Shown here one piece after another: positions 30,025-39,351 of a stretch of DNA of 64,000 nucleotides. Numbering within the stretch: position 1 is the first letter of the stretch; every line of letters begins with the position of its first letter. The DNA is from Massilia aurea (GTDB taxonomy: Bacteria; Pseudomonadota; Gammaproteobacteria; Burkholderiales; Burkholderiaceae_D): NCBI RefSeq assembly GCF_024753205.1, contig NZ_JANUGZ010000003.1, forward strand, positions 1-64,000, in the 5' to 3' direction. The translations under genes were made by a program, and so were the position numbers. The notes beneath the pieces are model-generated. The model was not told the DNA's origin and ran no database searches. It saw only the letters and a list, made by a program, of their open reading frames with translations.

Positions 30025-30075
30025 CGGTGCGCATCGTGCAATGCGCTTGTTTTCAGTCTTGTTTTCAGTCTTACT

Positions 30076-30669
30076 TCAGGGCGGCGCGGCGACGCCATCG
30101 CAGCCGGCGTCACGCGCCGGGTTGCACAGGCGCGGGCGGCCAAGCATGTTGATTTTAATACGGCGTACCCCGCCGCCGTGGAAGAGCGACAGCGTGCCCG
30201 GCCGTGCCGCGGCGCTGCTCGTATCGCTGCAACTGCGTCCCGCGCCATTGTAGGCGATGTATTGCGGGGCTGCAGGGCTGGCAAAGGAATAGGTCACCTG
30301 CACCCCCTGCGGCAGCGTGGCGCGCACGGCAAGGATGTCGTCACCTGCGCCCGCCTGGCGATTGTTGTCGCGATCGACGTACACGGTCCAGCCACGCGAC
30401 CAGTCGATGCCGGCCGCGTCGTTCCATGTCAGGATCACGGGCTCGTTGCGGGCGATCGCCATCGACCGGGTGAGCTGGACCGCACTGTAGAGGTCGGCTG
30501 CGGCCACGCGCAGCTCCTGGCCCTGCACGATCCGGTGCAAGCCGGGCGCCGCCAGCGAGGACGTGATCGCCACCATGCCCAGCACCACGGCCAGTTCCGC
30601 CATCGACAGACCGGTGCAGTGGCGGCGCAGGATGGCGCGGGGCAGCGTGGTCACACGATGGACTGTCAT
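30076..30669 (-). CDS. Type IV minor pilin, GspH/FimT family
   Basis: 197 aa. The prepilin-peptidase site is G|LSMAE within CTGLSMAELAVVLGM, with the required Glu at +5, followed by the hydrophobic alpha-1 helix. The globular part resembles GspH/FimT pseudopilins (DLYSAVQLTRSMAIARNEPV, VYVDRDNN). The start is fixed by the ATGA overlap with the upstream pilE stop (30669-30666). It is probably a tip or priming component of the type IV pilus. Confidence 0.87.
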   Translation of the reverse strand: MTVHRVTTLPRAILRRHCTGLSMAELAVVLGMVAITSSLAAPGLHRIVQGQELRVAAADLYSAVQLTRSMAIARNEPVILTWNDAAGIDWSRGWTVYVDRDNNRQAGAGDDILAVRATLPQGVQVTYSFASPAAPQYIAYNGAGRSCSDTSSAAARPGTLSLFHGGGVRRIKINMLGRPRLCNPARDAGCDGVAAPP

Positions 30670-31136
30670 GGCCAGCAGCGTGTGGATGGGCCGCTTGAAG
30701 CACTCGCGCCGCTGGCGCCCTGCGCACCGGTGCTGGCCAGCGTCAGCGTGCCGCATTCCGGATCGGAAAACGCAGCGTTGACATTGGCCGTGCCGGGCCG
30801 CGCACGCAGCACGATGCAGGCGGCAATTGACTGCTCCGGACAGGCCTCGCCGTCGAGCTCATAGGCGCTGGCGGCGGCGCTGTTGCCAAGCCAGGTGCGG
30901 AACTGGCCCGTGTCAGAGGTGCTGCTGGCCATCGAGAACGCGACATAGCTGTGATGCTGGGCGCGGTATTGTTCCTGGCGCTGCATCAGGTCGAGCAGCG
31001 CCAACTGGGCTTCGACCCGGCGCGCCTTGACGATCTGGCGCGCATACGACGGATAGGCCACCGATGTCAGGATGCCGACGATTGCCAGCACCATCAGCAA
31101 TTCGATCAGCGTGAAACCGTTGCGGTGTCGTGTCAT
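30666..31136 (-). CDS. pilE: Type IV pilin, PilE-like minor pilin
   Basis: 156 aa. N-terminus RHRNGFTLIELLMVLAIVGILTS gives a textbook class III prepilin site (G|FTLIE). ARRVEAQLALLDLMQRQEQY matches the PilE-type minor pilins encoded at the end of pilV-W-X-Y1-E clusters, and a C-terminal Cys pair (ACPEQSIAAC) could form the D-region disulfide. The start at 31136 is the Met directly before the leader; an in-frame upstream extension is antisense-like noise. It overlaps the next gene by ATGA. Confidence 0.9.
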   Translation of the reverse strand: MTRHRNGFTLIELLMVLAIVGILTSVAYPSYARQIVKARRVEAQLALLDLMQRQEQYRAQHHSYVAFSMASSTSDTGQFRTWLGNSAAASAYELDGEACPEQSIAACIVLRARPGTANVNAAFSDPECGTLTLASTGAQGASGASASSGPSTRCWP

Positions 31137-31173
31137 GAATTTGCTCCTGTTTGCGACTGTTTGCCCGGGTGCG

Positions 31174-31818
31174 TCATTCGGATGCGGCGGCAACCAGCGA
31201 GGACCAGTTGCCGATCTCGCGCCAGCCAACGCGCCGCCCATGCCCGCCGGCGGCTGGCAGGTGGTAATAGGCCTGCACGGCAGCCCCGGCGCCCGGCATG
31301 CTGCCGGCGCCGCGCGCGGCGATGCGGTAGAGCTGGCCGTCGGCGGACGCCGGCATCAGCTCGATCAGGTAGCGTGGCGTCTCGAGTGGCAAGCCGCCCT
31401 CCCCTGTCGGCAGCGTGGCGCCGGTGAACGTGCCGAACGCGATGGCCGGGCCATCGTCAAGCGCCAGCCGGGTCAATTGGCCATCGGCGTCGGCGTCGTG
31501 CGCGCACAAACCGTTGTAGGGTCGGGCGCCCAGGCACGCGCCGACGAAGGCGTCCGTATTGCCGCCACGGATGGCGTTGGCGCGCGCCGAGCCTGGCGCC
31601 GCGCCACCGTCGATATCGTGTTCGGCATCGAGCAAGGCGGCTTCGGCCATGTGCAGGGCCAGCGCGCGATCGCGTTCGTACGCCGCGGCGCGGGTGCTTT
31701 GCAGTGCGCCGCGCGCCGAGGCGATGCCCGTCATGAGCACGGCCAGCATCAGCACGAGCGCGGTGATGAGCGCGATGCCATCCTGGCGCCGTGGCACGGG
31801 AAAACGTTGATGGCGCAT
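31174..31818 (-). CDS. pilX: PilX-like type IV pilus assembly protein
   Basis: 214 aa. Near the N-terminus DGIALITALVLMLAVLMTGIAS is the hydrophobic segment of PilX/GspK-like proteins, which lack the usual Glu +5 context. RDRALALHMAEAALLDAEHDID is the conserved helix of this family. The start at 31818 lies 7 nt after the pilW stop. In most relatives pilY1 follows pilX; here a pilE-like gene follows after 37 nt instead. Confidence 0.85.
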   Translation of the reverse strand: MRHQRFPVPRRQDGIALITALVLMLAVLMTGIASARGALQSTRAAAYERDRALALHMAEAALLDAEHDIDGGAAPGSARANAIRGGNTDAFVGACLGARPYNGLCAHDADADGQLTRLALDDGPAIAFGTFTGATLPTGEGGLPLETPRYLIELMPASADGQLYRIAARGAGSMPGAGAAVQAYYHLPAAGGHGRRVGWREIGNWSSLVAAASE

Positions 31819-31825
31819 ATGCTGC

Positions 31826-32863
31826 TCAACGCGCGGCCACCGGCGGCGCAGAAGGTGGCACGCTGGGTGGAGCGACAGGCACCGCGACGGGCACCACATT
31901 TGGCACCGCAATTGGCACCGCAATCGGCACCGCGATTGGCACCCCGATGACCGCCCCATACACCTTGTGCATGCGCGCATCGCCGCCACGATCGAGGTCG
32001 GCCGCCGCCAGCCGAACACCCGGATCGGCAGCCGCCAGCGCACCGTCGTACCCCGGACCGAACAGCCAATGGACGAGGCCCGCGCCCACACCAGGCGCCT
32101 GACGCGGGCCATGCAACAGCAAGCCCACACGCACGCTCGCAACGTGCTTCCAGTGACTGCGCGTGCGCAGATCGGCAGCACGCTCACCTGGAGTCGAGCC
32201 GGCCAGCACCAGCGCCGAGTCGAGCGCCCGGATCGCGCTGGCGTTCACGTACCGGTTGGGCGCGCCATCGCCATCGGTATCGAGCCCGTACAGCACCTGG
32301 AAGCTGTCGACGTGGCCTGCCACGGCATCGGACGACCAGCTGCCGGCGCCCCGGTATTTGCAGCGCAGTTCAGCGTCGCCCTGCGCATTACGCGCAACAT
32401 AAAAAATGCTCCAGCCTTCCTGATCGCGGTGCACGGGAAACCCGGCGCAATCGAGCGTGCCGCCATCGCCGTCCGGCGGCGCGCCGGTGCCGGCAAAGCG
32501 CAGCGCCAGCACGTCGCTGCCGTTGACAGTCGCCGGAAGCGGCGCATCGATGCCGGCGCCGGCATGGGTCAGCGACGACGCATCCAGTCCGGCGATGGCA
32601 GCCGGTAGCGCGGGATCGATCACCGGATGCGCGGCCCAGTCGACGTGGCCCGCCAGGTGCACGGCGCGCGCCAGCGCATCCAGCGCGTAACGACCGGCAT
32701 CATCCATCTCGGCCGCTTCGAGCAGCGCCGCATGCGCACGCGTCGCGCCGATCAGCAGCGAGCCAGCCGCCAGCAGCACGGCCAGGCCAAGCGCCATCGC
32801 GACCATGAATTCGGCGATGGTAAAGCCAGCCTGGCGCACAAGCCGGTGCCGATAAATACTCAT
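31826..32863 (-). CDS. pilW: PilW-like minor pilin with C-terminal VNTR-encoded tail
   Basis: 345 aa. Prepilin site G|FTIAE in QAGFTIAEFMVAMALGLAVL, followed by the PilW helix and globular domain (DDAGRYALDALARAVHLAGH). The C-terminal 40 residues are a repetitive tail of the pattern xAVP repeated six times (GVPIAVPIAVP...), then a Pro/Ser/Ala-rich end. The repeat is encoded by a 12-bp tandem array and is not part of the PilW family. Its start overlaps the pilV stop (ATGA at 32863-32860), so the genes are translationally coupled. Confidence 0.88.
   Translation of the reverse strand: MSIYRHRLVRQAGFTIAEFMVAMALGLAVLLAAGSLLIGATRAHAALLEAAEMDDAGRYALDALARAVHLAGHVDWAAHPVIDPALPAAIAGLDASSLTHAGAGIDAPLPATVNGSDVLALRFAGTGAPPDGDGGTLDCAGFPVHRDQEGWSIFYVARNAQGDAELRCKYRGAGSWSSDAVAGHVDSFQVLYGLDTDGDGAPNRYVNASAIRALDSALVLAGSTPGERAADLRTRSHWKHVASVRVGLLLHGPRQAPGVGAGLVHWLFGPGYDGALAAADPGVRLAAADLDRGGDARMHKVYGAVIGVPIAVPIAVPIAVPNVVPVAVPVAPPSVPPSAPPVAAR
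31878..31949. repeat. 12-bp tandem repeat, six units, inside pilW
   Basis: Units beginning GGCACC at 31878, 31890, 31902, 31914, 31926 and 31938, e.g. GGCACCGCAATT; the central units differ at one or two bases. They encode the tetrapeptide xAVP on the minus strand. Unit length is a multiple of three, so copy-number change would keep frame. Confidence 0.9.
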
Positions 32864-33387
32864 CGCGCCACCATCAGCACGAACGCCGGCAAGTCATCGT
32901 TGCCGTGCCAGCCGATCTTGATCGCCACCGCCGCATGCGCGCCACCACTGCACGCCCACCGATAGCGGCGGCTGGCGGCATCCCACGGGGCCGCATCGCG
33001 GCATACGGCAATGCGCCCGCCGGGAAAGCGCCGGTGCACGAGCAGGCGCGTCTCATCGAGGTCGAAGGCCGCCAGCGCCAGCGGATCACAGGCGGCAGTG
33101 CCGAAGCATGGGGCGGCGGCGACAGGCGGGCCGTCGGCGACGGCGTCGTAGTCGAGCGACAGATAGGGATTGCCCGCATCGGGCAGGCTGGCCAGCGGCA
33201 GATTGGCGCCGATGCGCGCCGCCAGCGAACTTGCCAGCTGGCCCGCTTCGGCCATCAGGGCTGCCTGCTGGCGCGTGCGCTCGGCCGCCAGCTGCGCCGC
33301 GCTGGCGCCGACGATGCCGATGGCGAGCACGAACAACGCCACCAGCACTTCGATGAGCGTAAAACCGTGGTGTGAATGGTTGCGCAT
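32860..33387 (-). CDS. pilV: PilV-like minor pilin
   Basis: 175 aa. N-terminus RNHSHHGFTLIEVLVALFVLAIGIVG has the G|FTLIE prepilin site and the PilV helix, followed by AAERTRQQAALMAEAGQLASSLAARI. It is first in the minor pilin set pilV-W-X-E-fimT, about 100 nt downstream of nrdR. The start is taken at the Met just before the leader (33387). Minor pilins of this set prime assembly and sit at the pilus tip. Confidence 0.9.
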   Translation of the reverse strand: MRNHSHHGFTLIEVLVALFVLAIGIVGASAAQLAAERTRQQAALMAEAGQLASSLAARIGANLPLASLPDAGNPYLSLDYDAVADGPPVAAAPCFGTAACDPLALAAFDLDETRLLVHRRFPGGRIAVCRDAAPWDAASRRYRWACSGGAHAAVAIKIGWHGNDDLPAFVLMVAR

Positions 33388-33490
33388 GCAAGCCTCCCGA
33401 TAACGAGCTACGACGTTATCAGGCCGGCTTTGCACGCCCGTGCGTCGGCGCAAGCGCAGGCCGCGCCGATCGGGGAACCTTGGGAAGGAA

Positions 33491-33958
33491 TTAGTTGTCG
33501 AGCTTGCGCTGGTGCCCGACTTCGGCCAGCGCCGCCTGGAACGAATCCAGGTCTTCGAAATTCTTGTAGACCGATGCGAAGCGGATGTACGCGATCTTGT
33601 CGAGGCCCTTGAGCTCTTGCATCACGAGCTCGCCCACATGGCCGGTGTCGACTTCGCGCAGGCCACTGGTGAGCAGCTTTTCTTCGATGGAGGCAACGGC
33701 CTTGTCAATGGCTTCGGCCGCCACGGGCCGCTTGCGCAGCGCCAGCATCAGGCTGCCGCGCAGCTTCGACGACGCAAACTCGGTGCGGCTGCCGTTTTTC
33801 TTGACGATGATCGGCATCGACAGTTCGATGCGCTCATAGGTGGTGAAGCGCTTGTCACACTTGCCGCAGCGGCGACGGCGCCGGATGGCGTCCCCCTCCT
33901 CCGATACGCGGGTATCGAGGACTTGTGTATCTTCATGCTGGCAAAAGGGACATTTCAT
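33491..33958 (-). CDS. nrdR: Transcriptional repressor NrdR
   Basis: 155 aa. The zinc ribbon uses Cys 3, 6, 31 and 34 (MKCPFCQ...[10 protein letters not shown]) and is followed by the ATP-cone domain ([20 protein letters not shown]). NrdR senses ATP/dATP and represses ribonucleotide reductase genes by binding NrdR boxes. It lies 73 nt after glyA on the same strand, a conserved neighbourhood. No nrd genes are in the window. Confidence 0.97.
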   Translation of the reverse strand: MKCPFCQHEDTQVLDTRVSEEGDAIRRRRRCGKCDKRFTTYERIELSMPIIVKKNGSRTEFASSKLRGSLMLALRKRPVAAEAIDKAVASIEEKLLTSGLREVDTGHVGELVMQELKGLDKIAYIRFASVYKNFEDLDSFQAALAEVGHQRKLDN

Positions 33959-33990
33959 GGCGCCGGGGCTGCAATACTACGTGGAGACTA

Positions 33991-34012
33991 CCGGGCCAGC
34001 GAACCGGCCCGG
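33991..34012 (-). other. Hairpin between glyA and nrdR
   Basis: CCGGGCC (33991-33997) pairs with GGCCCGG (34006-34012), 8-nt loop, 19 nt after the glyA stop. No T-run, so probably partial attenuation or mRNA end stabilisation rather than full termination. Confidence 0.5.
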
Positions 34013-34031
34013 ATAGACAGAGTCAGCCAGA

Positions 34032-35279
<1,248 letters not shown>

Positions 35280-35349
35280 GTAAAACTCCAATCGATAGTA
35301 TTCCAGGCAACGAGCGGCGCTGTGTGCGGGTGCGGGAGCCAAAGGGCGC

Positions 35350-35498
35350 GGGCAGCCGCGATCGAACGCGTACCGGTTGATGGCTGCCCAGGCGAACGGC
35401 GTATGGCGTCTCACGTTCCCCGGTGGGTACCCACCTTTGCCGCGCCGCGCACCAATCGGTGGCGCTTGTGCGGTGTTTCGCCAGTTACGTGAGACGTA
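35350..35498 (-). promoter_or_regulatory. ZTP (pfl-motif) riboswitch in the glyA leader
   Basis: Read on the minus strand, the outer helix is 10 bp (ACGTCTCACG-type: 35487-35496 with 35407-35416). It is followed by AACTGGCG, a stem, CCACCGGGGAACG, the closing strand, then CGCCTGGGCA, which are the conserved blocks of the pfl RNA that binds ZMP/ZTP. The 3' GGGCAGCC (35382-35389) can alternatively pair with GGCTGCCC (35350-35357), giving an 8-bp hairpin that competes with the aptamer's conserved 3' strand. That competition suggests the switching mechanism. The switch sits between the predicted promoter and the glyA ATG; ZTP signals 10-formyl-THF shortage. Confidence 0.85.
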
Positions 35499-35508
35499 AA
35501 GTCCGCAA

Positions 35509-35537
35509 ATTGTACTGAACTCCCCATTGAAGGGCAA
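35509..35537 (-). promoter_or_regulatory. Predicted glyA promoter
   Basis: TTGCCC (35537-35532), 17-nt spacer, TACAAT (35514-35509) on the minus strand; transcription would begin just before the riboswitch's outer helix. Confidence 0.7.
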
Positions 35538-35672
35538 GGAAAGCGCCGTTCTGGTGACCAGCCCGGGCGTAATCGCCTGCCCGCCACGTCGGCCTGATCA
35601 TTTCGGCTACAATTTTGCCAGCCTGCATTTGCCTTCTTACATTCCCCTCACTGCCCTTTTCAAGGATTCATC

Positions 35673-36419
35673 ATGATCGTCCTCATTACCGGCGCATCGG
35701 CCGGCTTCGGCGCCGAAATGGCGCGCACCTTCGTTTCGAACGGCCACCGCGTGATCCTGGCAGCCCGCCGCACCGACCGCATCGCCGATCTGGCGACCGA
35801 GCTGGGCGACGCCGCCCTGCCGGTGACGCTCGACGTCACCAGCCGCGCATCGATCGAGACGGCGCTGGCCGGCTTGCCAGCCGACTGGAAGGGGATCGAT
35901 GTGCTGATCAACAATGCCGGCCTGGCCCTTAATACAGTGCCGGCGCACGAAGTGCCGCTGGAAGACTGGGAAACCATGATCGCCACCAATTGCAAAGGCC
36001 TGGTAACGATGACCCGTCTCGTGCTGCCCGACATGGTCGCGCGCGGCAGCGGACTGGTGATCAATATCGGCTCGACCGCTGGCCACTACCCTTACCCGGG
36101 CGGCAATGTGTACGGCGCCACCAAGGCCTTCGTTGAACAGTTCACGCTCAATCTGCGCGCCGATCTCGTCGGCACTGGCGTACGCGCCACCAATCTGGCA
36201 CCGGGGCTGTCCGGCGGCACGGAATTTTCGAACGTGCGCTTCAAGGGTGACGATTCAGCAGCAGCCAAGGTCTACGAAGGCACGACGCCATTAAGCGCAA
36301 AAGATATTGCCGACACCGCGTACTGGATCGCAACGCTGCCACCGCACGTGAACGTCAACAGCATCGAACTGATGCCAACCTGCCAGGGCTTCTCGCCATT
36401 CACGATCAAGCGCGCCTGA
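35673..36419 (+). CDS. Short-chain dehydrogenase, YdfG-like
   Basis: 248 aa classical SDR. The nucleotide-binding TGASAGFG and NNAG motifs, catalytic Ser in NIGSTAGHYPYPGG and YGATK (Tyr and Lys) are all present. The whole sequence, including VNSIELMPTCQGFSPF at the C-terminus, resembles E. coli YdfG, an NADP-dependent 3-hydroxy acid (malonic semialdehyde/serine) dehydrogenase. AAGGA lies 8 nt upstream of the start, and a TACAAT hexamer (35608-35613) may be its -10. It is divergent from glyA. Confidence 0.9.
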   Translation: MIVLITGASAGFGAEMARTFVSNGHRVILAARRTDRIADLATELGDAALPVTLDVTSRASIETALAGLPADWKGIDVLINNAGLALNTVPAHEVPLEDWETMIATNCKGLVTMTRLVLPDMVARGSGLVINIGSTAGHYPYPGGNVYGATKAFVEQFTLNLRADLVGTGVRATNLAPGLSGGTEFSNVRFKGDDSAAAKVYEGTTPLSAKDIADTAYWIATLPPHVNVNSIELMPTCQGFSPFTIKRA

Positions 36420-36653
36420 CCGCGCAGGCACGTGCGCGGGTACGCTGAATGGCCACCGAGAGCATGCCCGCCATTTGTGAGAAAATGTTACAGTGATTGG
36501 TCTTTTTGCCAAGTTTCAAGTCTACTACCGCGCAAAAGCACTGTTTTGTGCGAGGGGTACGTAAGTAATTTCCACGATCGGTCACCTGAAACGGTGATAT
36601 CGAGAAGGAAACTCGCGTAGAATGTTTCTCATGTTCATGTATCGGCAGTAACA

Positions 36654-37058
36654 ATGTCTTCAGTATTTAACTGGCCAGTCAGGGTGTATTACGAAGATAC
36701 CGACGCTGGCGGCATTGTGTTCTATGCCAACTACCTGAAATTCTTTGAACGCGCCCGCACCGAATGGCTTCGGTCACTCGGCGTACAGCAACAAGCCCTG
36801 CTCGATGCGGACAACACTGCATTCGTCGTCAAGAATGTAACCCTCGACTACCACGCGGCAGCGCGCCTCGACGACCAGTTGACGATACAAACCAGTATTG
36901 CCAGGCTGGGCCGTGCATCGGTCCAGTTCCTGCAGCAGGCCTGGTGCGGTGAAACCCTGCTCAATACGGCGAGCGTGACCGTGTGTTGTGTCGATATTGC
37001 CACAATGCGCCCGCGCCCCTTGCCCGACCACGTGGCTGCTAAAATGCGTGCCGCCTGA
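36654..37058 (+). CDS. ybgC: Acyl-CoA thioesterase of the tol-pal cluster
   Basis: 134 aa hot-dog-fold protein. VYYEDTDAGGIVFYANYLKFFERARTEWLR contains the catalytic Asp (17) and the 4-hydroxybenzoyl-CoA thioesterase signature. YbgC proteins hydrolyse short acyl-CoA or acyl-ACP thioesters and are linked to phospholipid metabolism. It is first in ybgC-tolQ-R-A-B-pal-cpoB, 23 nt before tolQ. The preceding 234 bp are gene-free; TAGAAT at about 36617 is a possible -10. Confidence 0.96.
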   Translation: MSSVFNWPVRVYYEDTDAGGIVFYANYLKFFERARTEWLRSLGVQQQALLDADNTAFVVKNVTLDYHAAARLDDQLTIQTSIARLGRASVQFLQQAWCGETLLNTASVTVCCVDIATMRPRPLPDHVAAKMRAA

Positions 37059-37081
37059 ATACATACCTAAATAAATAGCCC

Positions 37082-37765
37082 ATGACCGTCACCCCAGACC
37101 TTTCATTCGTCGCCCTGATCGGCAATGCCCACGTGCTGGTGCAATTGATTATGGCCTTGCTGTTACTGCTGTCGATCGTGAGCTGGACCTACATCTTCCG
37201 TAAGGTGTTTGCGATCCGCGCCGCCCGTGCGCAGACCGAGCAGTTCGAGCGCAGCTTCTGGGCTGGCGGCAACCTGCACACGCTGCACCAGAGCGCCAGC
37301 AGCCAGCGCGACCAGAGCGGCGCCCTGGCCCGCATCTTCGAGTCCGGCATGGGTGAATTCATCAAGGGCAAGCAAGCCTCGCGCGAGACGCTCGACATGA
37401 ACTCGGTGCTCGACGGCGCCCGCCGCGCCATGCGCGCATCGTTCCAGCGTGAACTCGATGCACTGGAGTCGCACCTGAACTTCCTGGCGTCGGTCGGCTC
37501 GGTCTCGCCGTACATTGGCCTCCTTGGTACCGTCTGGGGCATCATGAACGCGTTTCGCGGCCTGGCCAGCGTCGAGCAAGCCACGCTGGCAATCGTCGCG
37601 CCCGGCATTGCCGAAGCACTGATCGCGACCGCGATCGGCCTGTTTGCCGCCATCCCGGCCGTGGTGGCATACAACCGCTTCACGCACGATATCGACCGCC
37701 TGGCCAACCGCTTCGAGAGCTTCGTCGAAGAATTCTCGAACATTCTTCAGCGCCAGTCGCGCTGA
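37082..37765 (+). CDS. tolQ: Tol-Pal system proton channel subunit TolQ
   Basis: 227 aa MotA/TolQ/ExbB family inner-membrane protein. Three TM helices lie at roughly 18-38, 138-160 and 170-192, with a cytoplasmic loop between the first two. The conserved SVSPYIGLLGTVWGIMNAF and PGIAEALIATAIGLFAAIPAVVAYN form the ion-channel region with TolR. It uses the proton motive force to energise TolA during envelope constriction. Confidence 0.97.
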   Translation: MTVTPDLSFVALIGNAHVLVQLIMALLLLLSIVSWTYIFRKVFAIRAARAQTEQFERSFWAGGNLHTLHQSASSQRDQSGALARIFESGMGEFIKGKQASRETLDMNSVLDGARRAMRASFQRELDALESHLNFLASVGSVSPYIGLLGTVWGIMNAFRGLASVEQATLAIVAPGIAEALIATAIGLFAAIPAVVAYNRFTHDIDRLANRFESFVEEFSNILQRQSR

Positions 37766-37781
37766 TCGGGGGAGACTGTCC

Positions 37782-38213
37782 ATGGCCTTTTCCAGCAGCA
37801 TGCGCGGCGGACGTCGCCGCAAGCTCAAATCCGAGATCAACGTCGTGCCTTACATCGACGTGATGCTGGTGCTGCTCATTATTTTCATGGCAGTGCCGGC
37901 CAACCAGGCGCCGAGCGTGGTGAACCTGCCGCGCGCCGAGAAATCGGCGCTGCCGCCGGACACCTATATCCAGGTGTCGATCGAGCCCGAGAATCGCCTG
38001 TCGATCGGCGTGCAAGGCAAGGCGCGCGTGGCCCAGGAAGACGTGGCCGACCGCTCCGCCCTGCTGCAGCGCCTGCGCGCGCTGCATGAAGAACACCCCG
38101 ATTATCCGGTCCTGATCGCGGGCGACCGCGAAAGCAAGTACGACGACGTCATCCAACTGATCTCGGAAGCCAAGAAGATGGGTATCAACCGGGTTGGCCT
38201 GGCCACCCAGTGA
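37782..38213 (+). CDS. tolR: Tol-Pal system protein TolR
   Basis: 143 aa ExbD/TolR family. The single TM helix begins INVVPYIDVMLVLLIIFMAV, with Asp 26 as the proton-carrying residue. A periplasmic domain follows, ending SEAKKMGINRVGLAT. The ATG at 37782 has GGGGGA just upstream; longer in-frame extensions run back through tolQ and are rejected. Confidence 0.97.
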   Translation: MAFSSSMRGGRRRKLKSEINVVPYIDVMLVLLIIFMAVPANQAPSVVNLPRAEKSALPPDTYIQVSIEPENRLSIGVQGKARVAQEDVADRSALLQRLRALHEEHPDYPVLIAGDRESKYDDVIQLISEAKKMGINRVGLATQ

Positions 38214-38237
38214 TGTCGATGCATTGATGCCTAGAAT

Positions 38238-39320
38238 ATGCCCGAAATAAAGCCAGACAACGCCGGCGTGCCGTACCACGTGCCGCCCGAACCGAGCCGC
38301 CTGCCATCGTTCCTGCTGGCAGTGGCCGTGCACGCCGCGTTGCTGGCGTTTCTGTGGATCGGCGTGAGCTGGACGGCCAAGACGCCGATCACCGTCGAGG
38401 CCGAAGTGTGGGACATGTCGGTGCAGACCGCGGCCGCCCCCGAGTTGCCGCCCGAGCCTGCCCCGGAGCCTGAGCCAACGCCTGAGCCGAAACCCGCGCC
38501 TGAGCCGACGCTGGAACCCGTGCGCACCCCGCCACCGCCGCCACCACCACCGGTGGTGGAAGAGCCGGCGCCGAAGCCGGCGCCCGACATCGCGTTGCAG
38601 CGCGAAAAGGAACGCAAGGCGGAGGAAGCGAAGAAGAAAGCGCTGGCCGAGAAGCGTGACGCGGAAAAACGCGAGCGCGAGCGCGAAGAAAAACTCGCCG
38701 AGCAAAAGAAGAAGGACGACGCCGAGCGCAAGCAGAAAGAGAAAGAAAAAGAGCTGCTCGCAAAGAAAGAGGCGGACGAGAAAAAGAAACAAGCCGAGAA
38801 GGAAGCGGATAAAAAAGCAGCGGCGCTGGCAGCGGCTGAAAAGAAAAAAGAAGCGGACGAGAAAAAGAAAGCCGATCAGGTCGCAGCGGCTGCCGAGAAG
38901 AAGAAAGCGGATGCCGCGAAAGCCAAGGCAGCCGCTGCCGAAGACGCCAAGCTCGCGAAGCTGCGTGCCGATGAGCTCAAGCGCATGGCCGGCGCCATGG
39001 GCAGCGGCGGCAGCGCTGCCAAGTCGACGGGACCGAAGTCGGACGGTGGTTATATCGCCGCGATCACGGCGGCCATCAAGAGCAGCACGGCGTATCCGGG
39101 TAACACCGATGTATCGGGAAATCCACGCGCCACGTTCCGCGTCGAGCAATTGCCAACCGGTGAAATCATGTCGGTCAGGTTGGTGAAAAGCAGCGGTGTG
39201 CCGGAATTTGACAGGGCAGTGGAAAATGGTATCAAGAAGGCATCGCCACTGCCCAAAAAGAAGGACGGGACTGTGGAACGTACGCTTGACGTGAATTTCT
39301 CGATGCGCGATTACGATTGA
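38238..39320 (+). CDS. tolA: Cell envelope integrity protein TolA
   Basis: 360 aa. One TM helix (about 23-45) anchors it in the inner membrane, where it meets TolQR. A Pro/Glu-rich stretch (about 75-115) leads into a long charged coiled coil of Lys/Glu/Ala (about 118-245). The C-terminal TolA/TonB-like domain (about 270-360; RATFRVEQLPTGEIMSVRL, GVPEFDRAV) contacts TolB and Pal. Divergent length and repeats in the coil are normal for TolA. Confidence 0.95.
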   Translation: MPEIKPDNAGVPYHVPPEPSRLPSFLLAVAVHAALLAFLWIGVSWTAKTPITVEAEVWDMSVQTAAAPELPPEPAPEPEPTPEPKPAPEPTLEPVRTPPPPPPPPVVEEPAPKPAPDIALQREKERKAEEAKKKALAEKRDAEKREREREEKLAEQKKKDDAERKQKEKEKELLAKKEADEKKKQAEKEADKKAAALAAAEKKKEADEKKKADQVAAAAEKKKADAAKAKAAAAEDAKLAKLRADELKRMAGAMGSGGSAAKSTGPKSDGGYIAAITAAIKSSTAYPGNTDVSGNPRATFRVEQLPTGEIMSVRLVKSSGVPEFDRAVENGIKKASPLPKKKDGTVERTLDVNFSMRDYD

Positions 39321-39351
39321 TTCGGTTCGAACCAGATTTACAAGAGAAACT

